From positions 1 through 25,659 of IMG/VR virus record IMGVR_UViG_3300028883_000128: 25,659 bases of DNA. One strand, written 5' to 3'. Numbering within the stretch: the first letter of the stretch is position 1; each line of letters opens with the position of its first letter. Shown piece by piece: positions 1 to 6,761 of the stretch. Below the pieces are notes generated by a model, which saw only the letters and a list, made by a program, of their open reading frames with translations, was not told where the DNA came from and did not search any database. A program made the translations under genes and the position numbers. The stretch is from a virus.

Positions 1-708
1 TTGGAGGATTACTCACTCAAACACTTCGTGGATCTGCTGGAGCAGAAGGAACCCTTCTCATTCGCTAGATATGGTAACGGCGAGTGGGGTTGCATCCTGC
101 GTACCGCTAAACGAACTGGTACAGGCTCACAAGCGCTCGATATCAGAGAGTTGCGATATGGTCTGGAATCAAGTATAAAGCGCCGAGGAAATAAGCCAAA
201 CTACTATCTCGGTATGCAATCCGTTAGGTACCTTGAGAGGCAGGAGATGTGGGGCGACATAACCAATTGGCTCCAGAAGAACGCCAGAAAGTCTCGTTGG
301 TGCAATGGTGAAGTATGGGTTAAGGCCAGCATTCATGGACACCTATTCCAGCTGCTAGATCAGCTGCGGCGAATGTTGGTGGTCGTAGTTGGACCTCCTT
401 GGCTGAGGGCCCTATCGCACGAAACTTTCACTTACGTTAAGTTCATCGAGGTCAGTCCGACGGATTGTTTCAAGGACTACAGGAATATTTACAATCAGGT
501 TCTAGATTGCCCTCGTGGCGCAGTTTTCTCGATTAGCGCAGGCCCTACCACGAAGGTCCTTATTCACGATGTCTTCGATCAGATAGGGCATCACAGTTGG
601 CTAGTTGATTTCGGCTCGTTGTGGGACGTCTATGCAGGAAGGAATACGAGGCGTTACCACGCACGCATAAAAGGCGACCTGTTGCGCCTTAACCTGAGGG
701 GGAAATAA
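1..708 (+). CDS. GT-D fold glycosyltransferase-like protein, possibly 5'-truncated
   Basis: Predicted cytoplasmic sugar transferase of the GT-D (DUF1792) type. The N-terminus reads FSFARYGNGEW (residues 19-29), the place where this family has RYGDGEW with a metal-binding D-x-E motif. The C-terminal part, ISAGPTTKVLIHDVFDQIG followed by a VDFGSLWDVYAGR stretch, matches the family's conserved end. At 235 residues it is near the usual domain length. The first aspartate of D-x-E is Asn26 here, so metal binding may be altered. The frame is open to the window edge; the TTG at position 1 could be the start or an internal codon. It is the first gene of a tightly packed cassette, one base upstream of a methyltransferase gene. 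The family call is from motif memory; acceptor and sugar are unknown. Confidence 0.72.
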   Translation: MEDYSLKHFVDLLEQKEPFSFARYGNGEWGCILRTAKRTGTGSQALDIRELRYGLESSIKRRGNKPNYYLGMQSVRYLERQEMWGDITNWLQKNARKSRWCNGEVWVKASIHGHLFQLLDQLRRMLVVVVGPPWLRALSHETFTYVKFIEVSPTDCFKDYRNIYNQVLDCPRGAVFSISAGPTTKVLIHDVFDQIGHHSWLVDFGSLWDVYAGRNTRRYHARIKGDLLRLNLRGK

Positions 709-709
709 A

Positions 710-1267
710 ATGGAGAAATCTGAACTCTGGAGAACAGTTCCCGCTCGTCTTACGATGACCGACAGGAGGGCGCTTAAGACCTTAGCGTCAGTGACAGCTA
801 TCAGTTTCGGCGATCCGGTCATAGTCAACATCGGGATCTGGAAGGGCGGCAGCATGTATTGCCTCCGCGCAGGCGCTCCTGAGGCGCAGCTCATCGGAAT
901 AGACGTTCGGGTTCTTGACCCGAGGCTGCCTGAAAAGCTAAACGCGAGGATCATAAAGGGTTCGAGTTGCAAGGTTGCTGATTCCGTACAGGCACCAGTA
1001 CACCTATTGTTCATAGATGGGGATCACCACTATGAAGCTGTCAAGTGTGACATCTCAGCGTGGGTACCTAAAGTCCCTCCAGGTGGGATTGTGGTGATTC
1101 ACGACTATAACCCTCCTCCTGAGAGTTTAGCAAAACCGGCTTTGTACCACCTAGCAGATGTCAAGAGGGCTGTTGACGAATGGCAAGCTGTTGAGGGCGA
1201 TAACTGGGACGTCTTCTACGAACAGGACTCAACGGTAGCTTTTCATAGGGTAGAGGAATTAGAATGA
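710..1267 (+). CDS. Class I SAM-dependent methyltransferase (Methyltransf_24-like)
   Basis: Predicted methyltransferase using S-adenosylmethionine. Motif I is VNIGIWKGGSM (residues 39-49), followed by an acidic strand end (LIGIDVR) and the family hallmark FIDGDHHYEAVKCDI near residues 101-115, then PPGGIVVIHDYN. The set is typical of the Methyltransf_24 / cephalosporin-hydroxylase-like group, often found next to glycosyltransferases and acting on sugars. At 185 residues it has a full catalytic core and no added domain. A GAGGGGG ribosome site precedes the ATG. The stop overlaps the next start (ATGA), implying translational coupling with the GT-B gene. The substrate is not readable from sequence; a glycan is the most likely target given its neighbours. 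Confidence 0.8.
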   Translation: MEKSELWRTVPARLTMTDRRALKTLASVTAISFGDPVIVNIGIWKGGSMYCLRAGAPEAQLIGIDVRVLDPRLPEKLNARIIKGSSCKVADSVQAPVHLLFIDGDHHYEAVKCDISAWVPKVPPGGIVVIHDYNPPPESLAKPALYHLADVKRAVDEWQAVEGDNWDVFYEQDSTVAFHRVEELE

Positions 1268-2214
1268 TCTCCTTGATTGCTGTTGACCCCTCCTTTGGAG
1301 GGTCCTATAACCTAAAGAAAGCCTTTCAGGCGATCGATGATGTAGCACTTATTTGTACGCACCTTGACAAGTGGAGGAAGCGCGAGCCAGGCACGATCGA
1401 CTACGTTGTAGGGCCAAAAGGTAACGATGTAGTAGAGGCCTCCCAAGTCGTACGTAACTCACGACTCGTGTTCTTCGTAGGAGGGACTGCAATAGATGTT
1501 GCTAAGCATCTTGACCTATCGGAGAACGAGTGGGGACGCTTGAACACAGCGGCGTGGTTTACAGACACGCCCTTCTCCTGGCGGTACGACGAGATACTTA
1601 ACTTCCACGACGATATACGCACGAAGAAGTATTTCGTGCTCGTCGATTCAAACTATTGGGGATACTGTCCAGAGGGAACGATCCCACTGGAACATGCTAT
1701 CTCGATCGCAACTAAAGGACGTAGGGCTAGCAGGTTAACTGTGGTTCATTCGCCAGGTACAGTTCATAAGCGTCCTCAGAAGGGTAGCGATGAAATCGAA
1801 CAGGTCATAAAGAGGTTACATCGTCTTTACGACTTCGATTACAAATGCCTGATGAAGTTGCCGCATGAGGAATGCCTTAAAGAGAAGGCGCAGGCGCATA
1901 TTGTCATTGATAAGATAATAGGGTCCTACGGTTCGGACGCGCTCAGCAAGTCAGCGCTTGAGGGGATGGCGATGGGAGCAGTTGCGTTTTGCCCCTTCCC
2001 TCCGAATGCATCTGTTATCACGACGTTCTCGGAGCCTCCTATGTTCAAACCTAGAACTCCAGAGGAATTGGAGATGGCGTTAAGTTACGCGTTGTCTGGT
2101 CCTAGGGAAGAACTGGAACGTCTTGGCGACGAAGGGCGTCGTTGGATAGAAAAGTACTGGGCCCTAGAGAACGGGGCGTGGCTACGATACTTCACGAGGT
2201 TCGTTGATCTATGA
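1264..2214 (+). CDS. GT-B fold glycosyltransferase (GT4-like)
   Basis: Predicted glycosyltransferase of GT-B architecture, 316 residues. The N-terminal half looks like an acceptor domain. The C-terminal half begins with LTVVHSPGTVHKRPQKGSDE (residues ~158-177), the usual HxPS...KG-type loop of GT4 enzymes, and continues to YGSDALSKSALEGMAMGAV (residues ~220-238), equivalent to the E-x7-E donor-binding region with its G.S..EGMA..G pattern. There is no signal peptide or membrane helix, so it is probably cytoplasmic. Both ends overlap neighbours by ATGA, placing it in one coupled unit with two methyltransferases. Donor sugar and acceptor are unknown. Confidence 0.75.
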   Translation: MISLIAVDPSFGGSYNLKKAFQAIDDVALICTHLDKWRKREPGTIDYVVGPKGNDVVEASQVVRNSRLVFFVGGTAIDVAKHLDLSENEWGRLNTAAWFTDTPFSWRYDEILNFHDDIRTKKYFVLVDSNYWGYCPEGTIPLEHAISIATKGRRASRLTVVHSPGTVHKRPQKGSDEIEQVIKRLHRLYDFDYKCLMKLPHEECLKEKAQAHIVIDKIIGSYGSDALSKSALEGMAMGAVAFCPFPPNASVITTFSEPPMFKPRTPEELEMALSYALSGPREELERLGDEGRRWIEKYWALENGAWLRYFTRFVDL

Positions 2215-2765
2215 AGAAGAAACTTGACAACTCCTGGCAAAGATACTACGGACCTGACTATCCTGAGTTGGTAGAACGCTACGACAAAACAGTCGAGCTC
2301 GTCGTACCACCAGCACTAATCGATATAGGGTGCGCCCAAGGACTTCTTCCCTTTCTAGTAGGGGAACGACGTGAAGGGTTTACTAAACTCGTAGGGATAG
2401 ACAATTGCGAGGAAGTTCTTAACGAGGGCCTTAAGTGCCTTATCGAGACGCCCAACACAGTTCGCTTGTTCAAGATGAACGCAGAGGATGTTAAGTTCGA
2501 AGATGGTAGGTTTTCAACCGTATCACTCTGCGAGATACTTGAACACGTCGAAGATGTTGAACCAGTCGTACGAGAAGCCTTACGCGTGCTGCGTCCTGGC
2601 GGACGACTCATAACGAGTGTCCCTGTTGAGCTGACTTTATCGCGAGCACATGTCAGGGTCTTCAGATCCCTGGAAGAACTGACAGATCTTTTTGACGGTT
2701 ACATTGACTGGAAAGGTGGATACCAGCTGCGTAGGTGGTACTTCGCATGGGGAGACAAGAAGTGA
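2211..2765 (+). CDS. Class I SAM-dependent methyltransferase (Methyltransf_11-like)
   Basis: Predicted SAM methyltransferase of 184 residues. Motif I is LIDIGCAQGLLPFLVG (residues ~37-52), the acidic residue after strand 2 is in VGIDN, the motif around FKMNAEDVKFEDGRF gives the adenine-side acidic residue, and FSTVSLCEILEHVEDVEPVV plus LRVLRPGGRLITSVP are classic Methyltransf_11 signatures. It is at the short end of the family and lacks an obvious substrate-recognition insert. It starts inside the preceding gene by ATGA overlap and its 3' end overlaps the next gene by 19 bases. It is a second methyltransferase of a different subfamily from that at 710, suggesting two distinct methylations on the product of this cassette. 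Confidence 0.82.
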   Translation: MKKKLDNSWQRYYGPDYPELVERYDKTVELVVPPALIDIGCAQGLLPFLVGERREGFTKLVGIDNCEEVLNEGLKCLIETPNTVRLFKMNAEDVKFEDGRFSTVSLCEILEHVEDVEPVVREALRVLRPGGRLITSVPVELTLSRAHVRVFRSLEELTDLFDGYIDWKGGYQLRRWYFAWGDKK

Positions 2766-3640
2766 AGGATCTGTGTTTCCTTTCAGCAGTGAATGAAGGT
2801 TACGAACAATTCGTTCCTATCTTCCTGTACTCTATCAATGAGGCGTATCCTGAGGCGGGTGCGCGTATCTTCCTCGAAACTTCAGGGGAGGGCGTGAAAC
2901 CAGCACTCGAGTTGTTTGACAACGAGAACTTTAAAGTGATACCTAACGCATTCGAGGGTTATGCCGGACATGGCAGGTCACCTGCGATGTGGAGGTATTT
3001 GACGTTGGCTCCTCCCTTTTATGGTGATCTGGAAGGGTACAAGTACTACTACATAACCGATTGCGACTTTATAATCTGCAGGGAAGAACCTACCCTTAAG
3101 GAGCAACACCTAGCCCATTGCGAAGTGTTAGGTCTGAATTATTCAGGACATGTCAGACACTACCTCCCGAAGCTGGTATGTGGAAGGTTTTTCTTCAAGC
3201 ATGAGTTGTTTGCAAAGGTTGAGCGCGTAGCGGACATGTACAACGTACTAGTCCGGGATGAAGGCGAGGATGTATTCAGGAACAACCCTAGGCATCCTGA
3301 CGAGCATCTTTTGCACTGCATGATTGTCGAGAGCGGTAACGCCGAATTGCCAATCTTAGAGGAAGGGTCTGCCTTGACAGACGCAGAACTCCTTGACCCT
3401 TCTCGTTGCAACGAGCTATTATTCAACCCGCATCATGGAGTTCATTTAGGAATAGGCCGAGGTAAACTGGCTAGGATACAGAGGAAGTACGGAGAACTTC
3501 TCAGAACGTCATATTACGCAGAGTACCTTGAACATCTATTTGTGCTGTATGCTGATCCGATCTTCAGGGAGGTACTCACATTAACGCCTGGATCAGAGTT
3601 GTTACAACAGACCATTTTAAGGATGCTCGAGGTGGCTTGA
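2747..3640 (+). CDS. GT-A fold glycosyltransferase with DxD motif
   Basis: Predicted nucleotide-sugar transferase. YYYITDCDFI around residues 101-110 carries a D-C-D motif at the end of a hydrophobic strand, as in GT8-like GT-A enzymes where DxD holds the divalent metal and donor. The N-terminus (FLSAVNEGYEQFVPIFLYSI) resembles the first strand and helix of GT8-type folds. HPDEHLLHCM and FNPHHGVHLGIG further on could supply active-site acids and a metal-binding histidine. I chose ATG 2747 because AGGTGG lies eight bases upstream; a GTG at 2735 in the same frame is less likely. It overlaps the preceding methyltransferase by 19 bases and its stop touches the next start. Donor and acceptor are unknown. 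Confidence 0.72.
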   Translation: MGRQEVKDLCFLSAVNEGYEQFVPIFLYSINEAYPEAGARIFLETSGEGVKPALELFDNENFKVIPNAFEGYAGHGRSPAMWRYLTLAPPFYGDLEGYKYYYITDCDFIICREEPTLKEQHLAHCEVLGLNYSGHVRHYLPKLVCGRFFFKHELFAKVERVADMYNVLVRDEGEDVFRNNPRHPDEHLLHCMIVESGNAELPILEEGSALTDAELLDPSRCNELLFNPHHGVHLGIGRGKLARIQRKYGELLRTSYYAEYLEHLFVLYADPIFREVLTLTPGSELLQQTILRMLEVA

Positions 3641-3798
3641 TGTTAGACTGGATCTGCAGGGCAGTGTTGCTTCTCGTAGTGCTAGTAGCAATGTACCAGA
3701 CTTTCTATGAGCTGCGTAAACATCGAGAAGGTATGGCGATCGTTTGTCTCTGTACGACGTTGATCGCTTTCGTAGCTTTCGCGTTATCGTTCATGTAG
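3640..3798 (+). CDS. Small two-helix membrane protein, function unknown
   Basis: A 52-residue ORF starting at an ATG that overlaps the stop of the GT-A gene, with GAGGTGG about five bases upstream. The product has two hydrophobic segments, residues ~8-19 (VLLLVVLVAM) and ~33-51 (AIVCLCTTLIAFVAFALSF), separated by a basic loop (ELRKHREG), so it should be a hairpin in the inner membrane. It could be a small holin-like or superinfection-exclusion-like protein, or an anchor for the neighbouring glycan enzymes. Nothing in the sequence decides between these. The strong ribosome site and tight spacing on both sides support it as a real gene. Confidence 0.6.
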   Translation: MLDWICRAVLLLVVLVAMYQTFYELRKHREGMAIVCLCTTLIAFVAFALSFM

Positions 3799-3807
3799 GA
3801 GATTGAG

Positions 3808-4476
3808 ATGGCAGCGTACGCAACCGTAGCGCAATTGAAGATAAGAGTTCCAATAACTTCAACCCTCACAGCCGACGAAGAAGAGATGTATGAGGAGATG
3901 TTGGATGCCGCCTCACGCTTGATCGAAGGTATGTGCGGAAAAGAGGAAGACGGCTTCGTCGGCGATACAGTTGCTGAGGATAGGTATTATCCTGCAGATG
4001 GTGAATCGTATCTGCTGATAGACCCCTGCATCGATATCGAGACTGTTGCTGTACGTGAGAGTACGACTGCCACGACCTACACCGACTGGACGTCACCAAC
4101 AACTCCGATGGCTGGAGATGGCGACTGGATCCCTTGCACAGGATCGCCTGAGACACCTGTATATAGTAAGCTTCCCTATACTATTATACGCATAGATCCA
4201 AACGGCGATCACAACGAGTTCATAGACAGCAGCGGCGCCCCTGTGGTCAAAGTTACCGCGAAGTGGGGTCGTAGCGTGGCGTGCCCTGGTGATATTAGGG
4301 AAGCCACAATAATGCAGTGTTTACTGTGGCGCAAGAGGTATAGCGGTGCAATGGCGAGTCAGCTAGGATCACAGGAACTGGGACAGCTGCTATATCGAAA
4401 GTCCCTTGACAGCGCTGTCGTGCAGATCCTAGTAGACGGTGGGCACTATGTTCCATTATACGGAGGTAGGGTTTAA
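3808..4476 (+). CDS. Head-tail connector protein (gp6-like)
   Basis: Predicted head-tail connector that joins the portal to the tail neck. The N-terminus (YATVAQLKIRVPI, then a helix MYEEMLDAASRLIEGMCGK) is typical of Phage_connect_1 / HK97 gp6-like proteins. The central part is beta-rich, with paired positions such as RYYPADGESYLLIDPC and IIRIDPNGDHNEF. The C-terminal helix PGDIREATIMQCLLWRKRY is the usual membership signature (P..I..A.....A..W..R). At 222 residues it is typical of the longer members with an inserted beta domain. TAGGAG precedes the ATG. It begins the standard neck-tail gene order and shares one base (TAATG) with the next gene. Confidence 0.8.
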   Translation: MAAYATVAQLKIRVPITSTLTADEEEMYEEMLDAASRLIEGMCGKEEDGFVGDTVAEDRYYPADGESYLLIDPCIDIETVAVRESTTATTYTDWTSPTTPMAGDGDWIPCTGSPETPVYSKLPYTIIRIDPNGDHNEFIDSSGAPVVKVTAKWGRSVACPGDIREATIMQCLLWRKRYSGAMASQLGSQELGQLLYRKSLDSAVVQILVDGGHYVPLYGGRV

Positions 4477-4952
4477 TGCTACGTGAAGGCGACATCGTAG
4501 TAGAAATAACTGGCGATGAAGAGTTAGCAGCAGAACTCTACCGGATCAACTCAGAACTGAAAGGTCAGCGGCTCGAGGACCTCTGGGTTTCTGCTATAGA
4601 AGTCGTGTCGGAACCAGTTCGTGAACAAGTTCCCCGCGACTTAGGGTACTTAGCGGCTAGCATTGAAGAAGAAGTTGTTCATCAGGAGGATGATATTGTA
4701 GGGGTCATCTATTCTGATAGTCATTACGCGGCCCCTCAGGAACGTGGTACTGATCCTTACTTTCCTAACCTCGACGCCCTTGAAGATTGGGCTGAACGTC
4801 ACGACACTACAGCGTGGGTTGTTGCCTTAGCAATACAACGACGTGGGCTCATTCCTACTAACTACTTGAAGGACCCTCTCGAACAACGTGCTGATGAAGT
4901 GTTCGAGATCATTGGTGAGGGGGTAGGTGTAATAATCGAAGGAGGGTACTAA
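4476..4952 (+). CDS. HK97 gp10-like neck / tail completion protein
   Basis: Predicted neck protein acting at the head-tail junction. It has an N-terminal helical part with the pattern VREQVPRDLGYLAASIEEEV (residues ~49-68), corresponding to the P...G.L..SI segment of HK97 gp10-like proteins, followed by the hallmark strand-turn GVIYSDSHYAAPQERGT (about 75-91) and a final P-x-x-Y-L-K-D-P-L-E motif (IPTNYLKDPLE). At 158 residues it has normal length. It overlaps both neighbours by one base (TAATG). Gene order between connector and tail terminator agrees. Confidence 0.82.
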   Translation: MLREGDIVVEITGDEELAAELYRINSELKGQRLEDLWVSAIEVVSEPVREQVPRDLGYLAASIEEEVVHQEDDIVGVIYSDSHYAAPQERGTDPYFPNLDALEDWAERHDTTAWVVALAIQRRGLIPTNYLKDPLEQRADEVFEIIGEGVGVIIEGGY

Positions 4953-5425
4953 TGGCAATAGGGTCTTCAACCATAAGTGTCGCTGCTGTCCTGGATGCAG
5001 TTGAGGGGACTCTCGGAGCCGCACCGAGCTTGCGCGCATCGTGCTCCTATGATGAACTACGCGAGGGCTTTGAGAGTATCGACTGTCCTCTTCTAATGAT
5101 CCATCCTGCTGGAGGAGATTGTCGTCCTCCAGGTGCAACTCAGCAGCAGACGTTCGGTGGAGGCGTGCAGCTCACAGTGTTAGAAGTCATCGCTGACCTC
5201 TATGCGCGTGAGCGTTCTATCATGAAAGAGGATATGCAGGTCACTGTCGAGATGATTGATGAACTTATCACTATCCTGCAAGATCAACGTAGACCACCAT
5301 TCTTCGGTATAACTCCGGCGAATGCTATCAAGGCGTATACGTGGAACTGGCGTCGCATAACCTTCATCACAGCTGGAAAGAAGTACATGGGTGCGCGTTT
5401 TCGTATATGGCTTAGATTGTTCTAA
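4952..5425 (+). CDS. Tail terminator-like protein
   Basis: Assigned mainly from position: between the gp10-like neck protein and the tail tube gene, where siphophages carry the tail terminator. The 157-residue protein has the expected mix of an N-terminal helix (VAAVLDAVEGTLGAAPSL), a beta segment (GGVQLTVLEVIADLY), a long central helix with MIDELITILQDQRRPPFFGI, and two C-terminal strands (AYTWNWRRITFITAGKKYMG, then ARFRIWLRLF). Similar helix-strand plans occur in lambda gpU-like and HK97-type terminators. I see no signature motif that would make it certain. Confidence 0.6.
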   Translation: MAIGSSTISVAAVLDAVEGTLGAAPSLRASCSYDELREGFESIDCPLLMIHPAGGDCRPPGATQQQTFGGGVQLTVLEVIADLYARERSIMKEDMQVTVEMIDELITILQDQRRPPFFGITPANAIKAYTWNWRRITFITAGKKYMGARFRIWLRLF

Positions 5426-5436
5426 GAGGAGGTGCG

Positions 5437-5781
5437 ATGATATATAAAGCCTTGGATCGAATCAAGTTCGAGGATGGACGCGTTCTTGACAGAGGCAAGA
5501 CGTCTCGGTTGGCAGGTATTCGCCCGAAGGCGATACAGTTCCTGATTGACCGTGGAGCCCTGCACGAAGTACAGACGCCTCCACTCGAGATACTTCCTGG
5601 TTGGGAACGAAGGGCTAAGGTGCTGAAGGAGCGGGCGGGAATCACCTTCGCAGCGGAGCTCGTCACGGCCAATCTCGAAGAAGTAGCAGAGAAGACGCGC
5701 ATCCCGATGCGTGCCCTGAGGGCAGCTCGTAAGGATGCGCTGCAGTACGTCGAATACGACGAGGAGGTTTCAAATGCCTAG
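5437..5781 (+). CDS. Small helical protein with helix-hairpin-helix-like C-terminus
   Basis: Unrecognised 114-residue protein. The first part, IKFEDGRVLDRGKTSRLAGI then KAIQFLIDRGALHEVQTPPL, resembles the short beta-hairpin plus helix found in small phage tail-region proteins. The second half, WERRAKVLKERAGITFAAEL followed by VTANLEEVAEKTRIPMRALR, has the repeated helix-turn-helix pattern of tandem helix-hairpin-helix or DUF4332-like domains. AGAGGAGGTG precedes the ATG at 5437 and the stop overlaps the start of the tail tube gene by eight bases, so it is co-translated with tail genes. A role in tail assembly is only an inference from location. Confidence 0.6.
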   Translation: MIYKALDRIKFEDGRVLDRGKTSRLAGIRPKAIQFLIDRGALHEVQTPPLEILPGWERRAKVLKERAGITFAAELVTANLEEVAEKTRIPMRALRAARKDALQYVEYDEEVSNA

Positions 5782-6235
5782 AACAACCGAAGGTCTATCT
5801 TTTGTAGCATGCGACGTCGAAGTGTCGCAAGATGGCGTGACCTGGGTGGAGCTTGACGACTATGGTTCGAGCGTCGCTGCCTCTGGTGGTGACCGCAGAA
5901 CTGGAGAAGTCAACGTCTTCTCCGACGAGCGCCCAATCGTGAAGGCCGGCAAGAAAGCGTCACAGGACCTCGTGATCCGTTACGCATACACTGAAGAGGT
6001 CGGTGGGCCCTTCGCAACGATGCGTACCTGGGATGACACAGAAGGTGGAGTCATCTATGCGCGGTACTGGCCGGCAGGTCGCGTCGCAGGGAACTTCGTC
6101 TTCGAGACGGGGAAATCGATCATCACGCGCTTCCTAGATCCAGGAGGCGAGGCAGGGTCTGGTGATCCAGTGTTGTGCGAGATCGGGATCAAGACCGAAG
6201 AGCTCGAGAAGAGCATCTGGGGTCCGACGTCTTAA
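5774..6235 (+). CDS. Major tail (tube) protein
   Basis: Predicted tail tube subunit that polymerises around the tape measure. The 153-residue product is almost wholly beta, with alternating strands, e.g. VACDVEVSQDGVTWVELDDY and ASQDLVIRYAYTEEVGGPF, and ends in a strand (VLCEIGIKTEELEKSIWG). This fits the phage major tail protein fold, and the gene lies directly before the frameshifted chaperone as in lambda and HK97. I chose ATG 5774 over an in-frame ATG at 5735 because GGAGG (5763-5767) sits six bases upstream and the extension would be a non-protein-like read-out of the preceding gene. It is likely among the most abundant virion proteins. Confidence 0.78.
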   Translation: MPRTTEGLSFVACDVEVSQDGVTWVELDDYGSSVAASGGDRRTGEVNVFSDERPIVKAGKKASQDLVIRYAYTEEVGGPFATMRTWDDTEGGVIYARYWPAGRVAGNFVFETGKSIITRFLDPGGEAGSGDPVLCEIGIKTEELEKSIWGPTS

Positions 6236-6261
6236 CGTAGAAAAGGTGAAGGAGATAAGCA

Positions 6262-6570
6262 ATGTCTAAACGTAAGAGTGTACGAGTCTATGAGACGGAC
6301 GACTTACAAGGCGAGGGGTCTTTCGTGAAGTTGTCGGCAGTCAAAGTCCGTGAAGTACGCAAGGCCCGAAAGCTTGCGAAGGATGCTGAAGTCGACGCCT
6401 TCATGGAAGGCCTGAAGATGTTGAAGGACCACGTCTTGGCCTGGAACTGGGTAGATGACAACGATGAACCGTTACCGCTACCTAAGGACCAGCCGGATGT
6501 TCTCGATGAGCTTACCAACGAGGAAGTAGAATTCCTCGCTGGTATCCTGATGGGCGTACCAAAAAACTAG
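6262..6570 (+). CDS. Tail assembly chaperone, short form (gpG-like)
   Basis: Predicted tail assembly chaperone that binds the tape measure and recruits tail tube subunits; it is not expected in the mature virion. The 102-residue protein is charged and helical (VREVRKARKLAKDAEVDAFM), with a tryptophan-rich turn (LAWNWVDDNDEPLPLP) and a final helix LTNEEVEFLAGILMG, the usual plan of this family. AAGGAG precedes the ATG. The last codons before the stop (CCA AAA AAC TAG) form a canonical -1 slippery site, so a fraction of ribosomes should make the longer gpGT-type product listed separately. Confidence 0.82.
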   Translation: MSKRKSVRVYETDDLQGEGSFVKLSAVKVREVRKARKLAKDAEVDAFMEGLKMLKDHVLAWNWVDDNDEPLPLPKDQPDVLDELTNEEVEFLAGILMGVPKN

Positions 6571-6761
6571 AGAACCGGGTCACCCTGTATCTATGGACTA
6601 AACAGGGTGACCCGCCCTGGGAACTCACATCTTATGTCCTGCGCCGGGACATCTATCACTGCTTCTCCGAAGAGTTAGAAGAGGCTGATTGGGAAGGTGT
6701 CGCGGACGATATCTCTGTTCGTAACGCGTTAGCTAGAGTAAGCAAGGCAGCTACCTGGTGA
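6262..6761 (+). CDS. Tail assembly chaperone, frameshifted long form (gpGT-like)
   Basis: Predicted -1 frameshift product of 166 residues: the 102 residues of the short form followed by 64 residues read in the -1 frame from 6567 to the TGA at 6759-6761. The extension begins LENRVTLYLWTKQGDPPWEL and continues through a helical part ending KAATW. It has no start codon or ribosome site of its own, which supports fusion rather than a separate gene. Its stop overlaps the GTG start of the tape measure gene (GTGA), as expected for the T part of the chaperone pair. In lambda the G:GT ratio is set by slippage and is needed for tail length assembly; the same role is inferred here. Confidence 0.82.
6561..6614 (+). 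promoter_or_regulatory. Programmed -1 frameshift signal: A AAA AAC heptamer plus 13-bp stem-loop
   Basis: The heptamer AAAAAAC (6561-6567) is in the X XXY YYZ phase relative to the chaperone frame. After an eight-base spacer, CGGGTCACCCTGT (6576-6588) pairs perfectly over 13 bp with ACAGGGTGACCCG (6602-6614), with a 13-base loop. Slippery site, spacer and stem-loop together are the classic arrangement that stalls and shifts the ribosome. The zero-frame stop lies directly after the heptamer. Confidence 0.88.
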
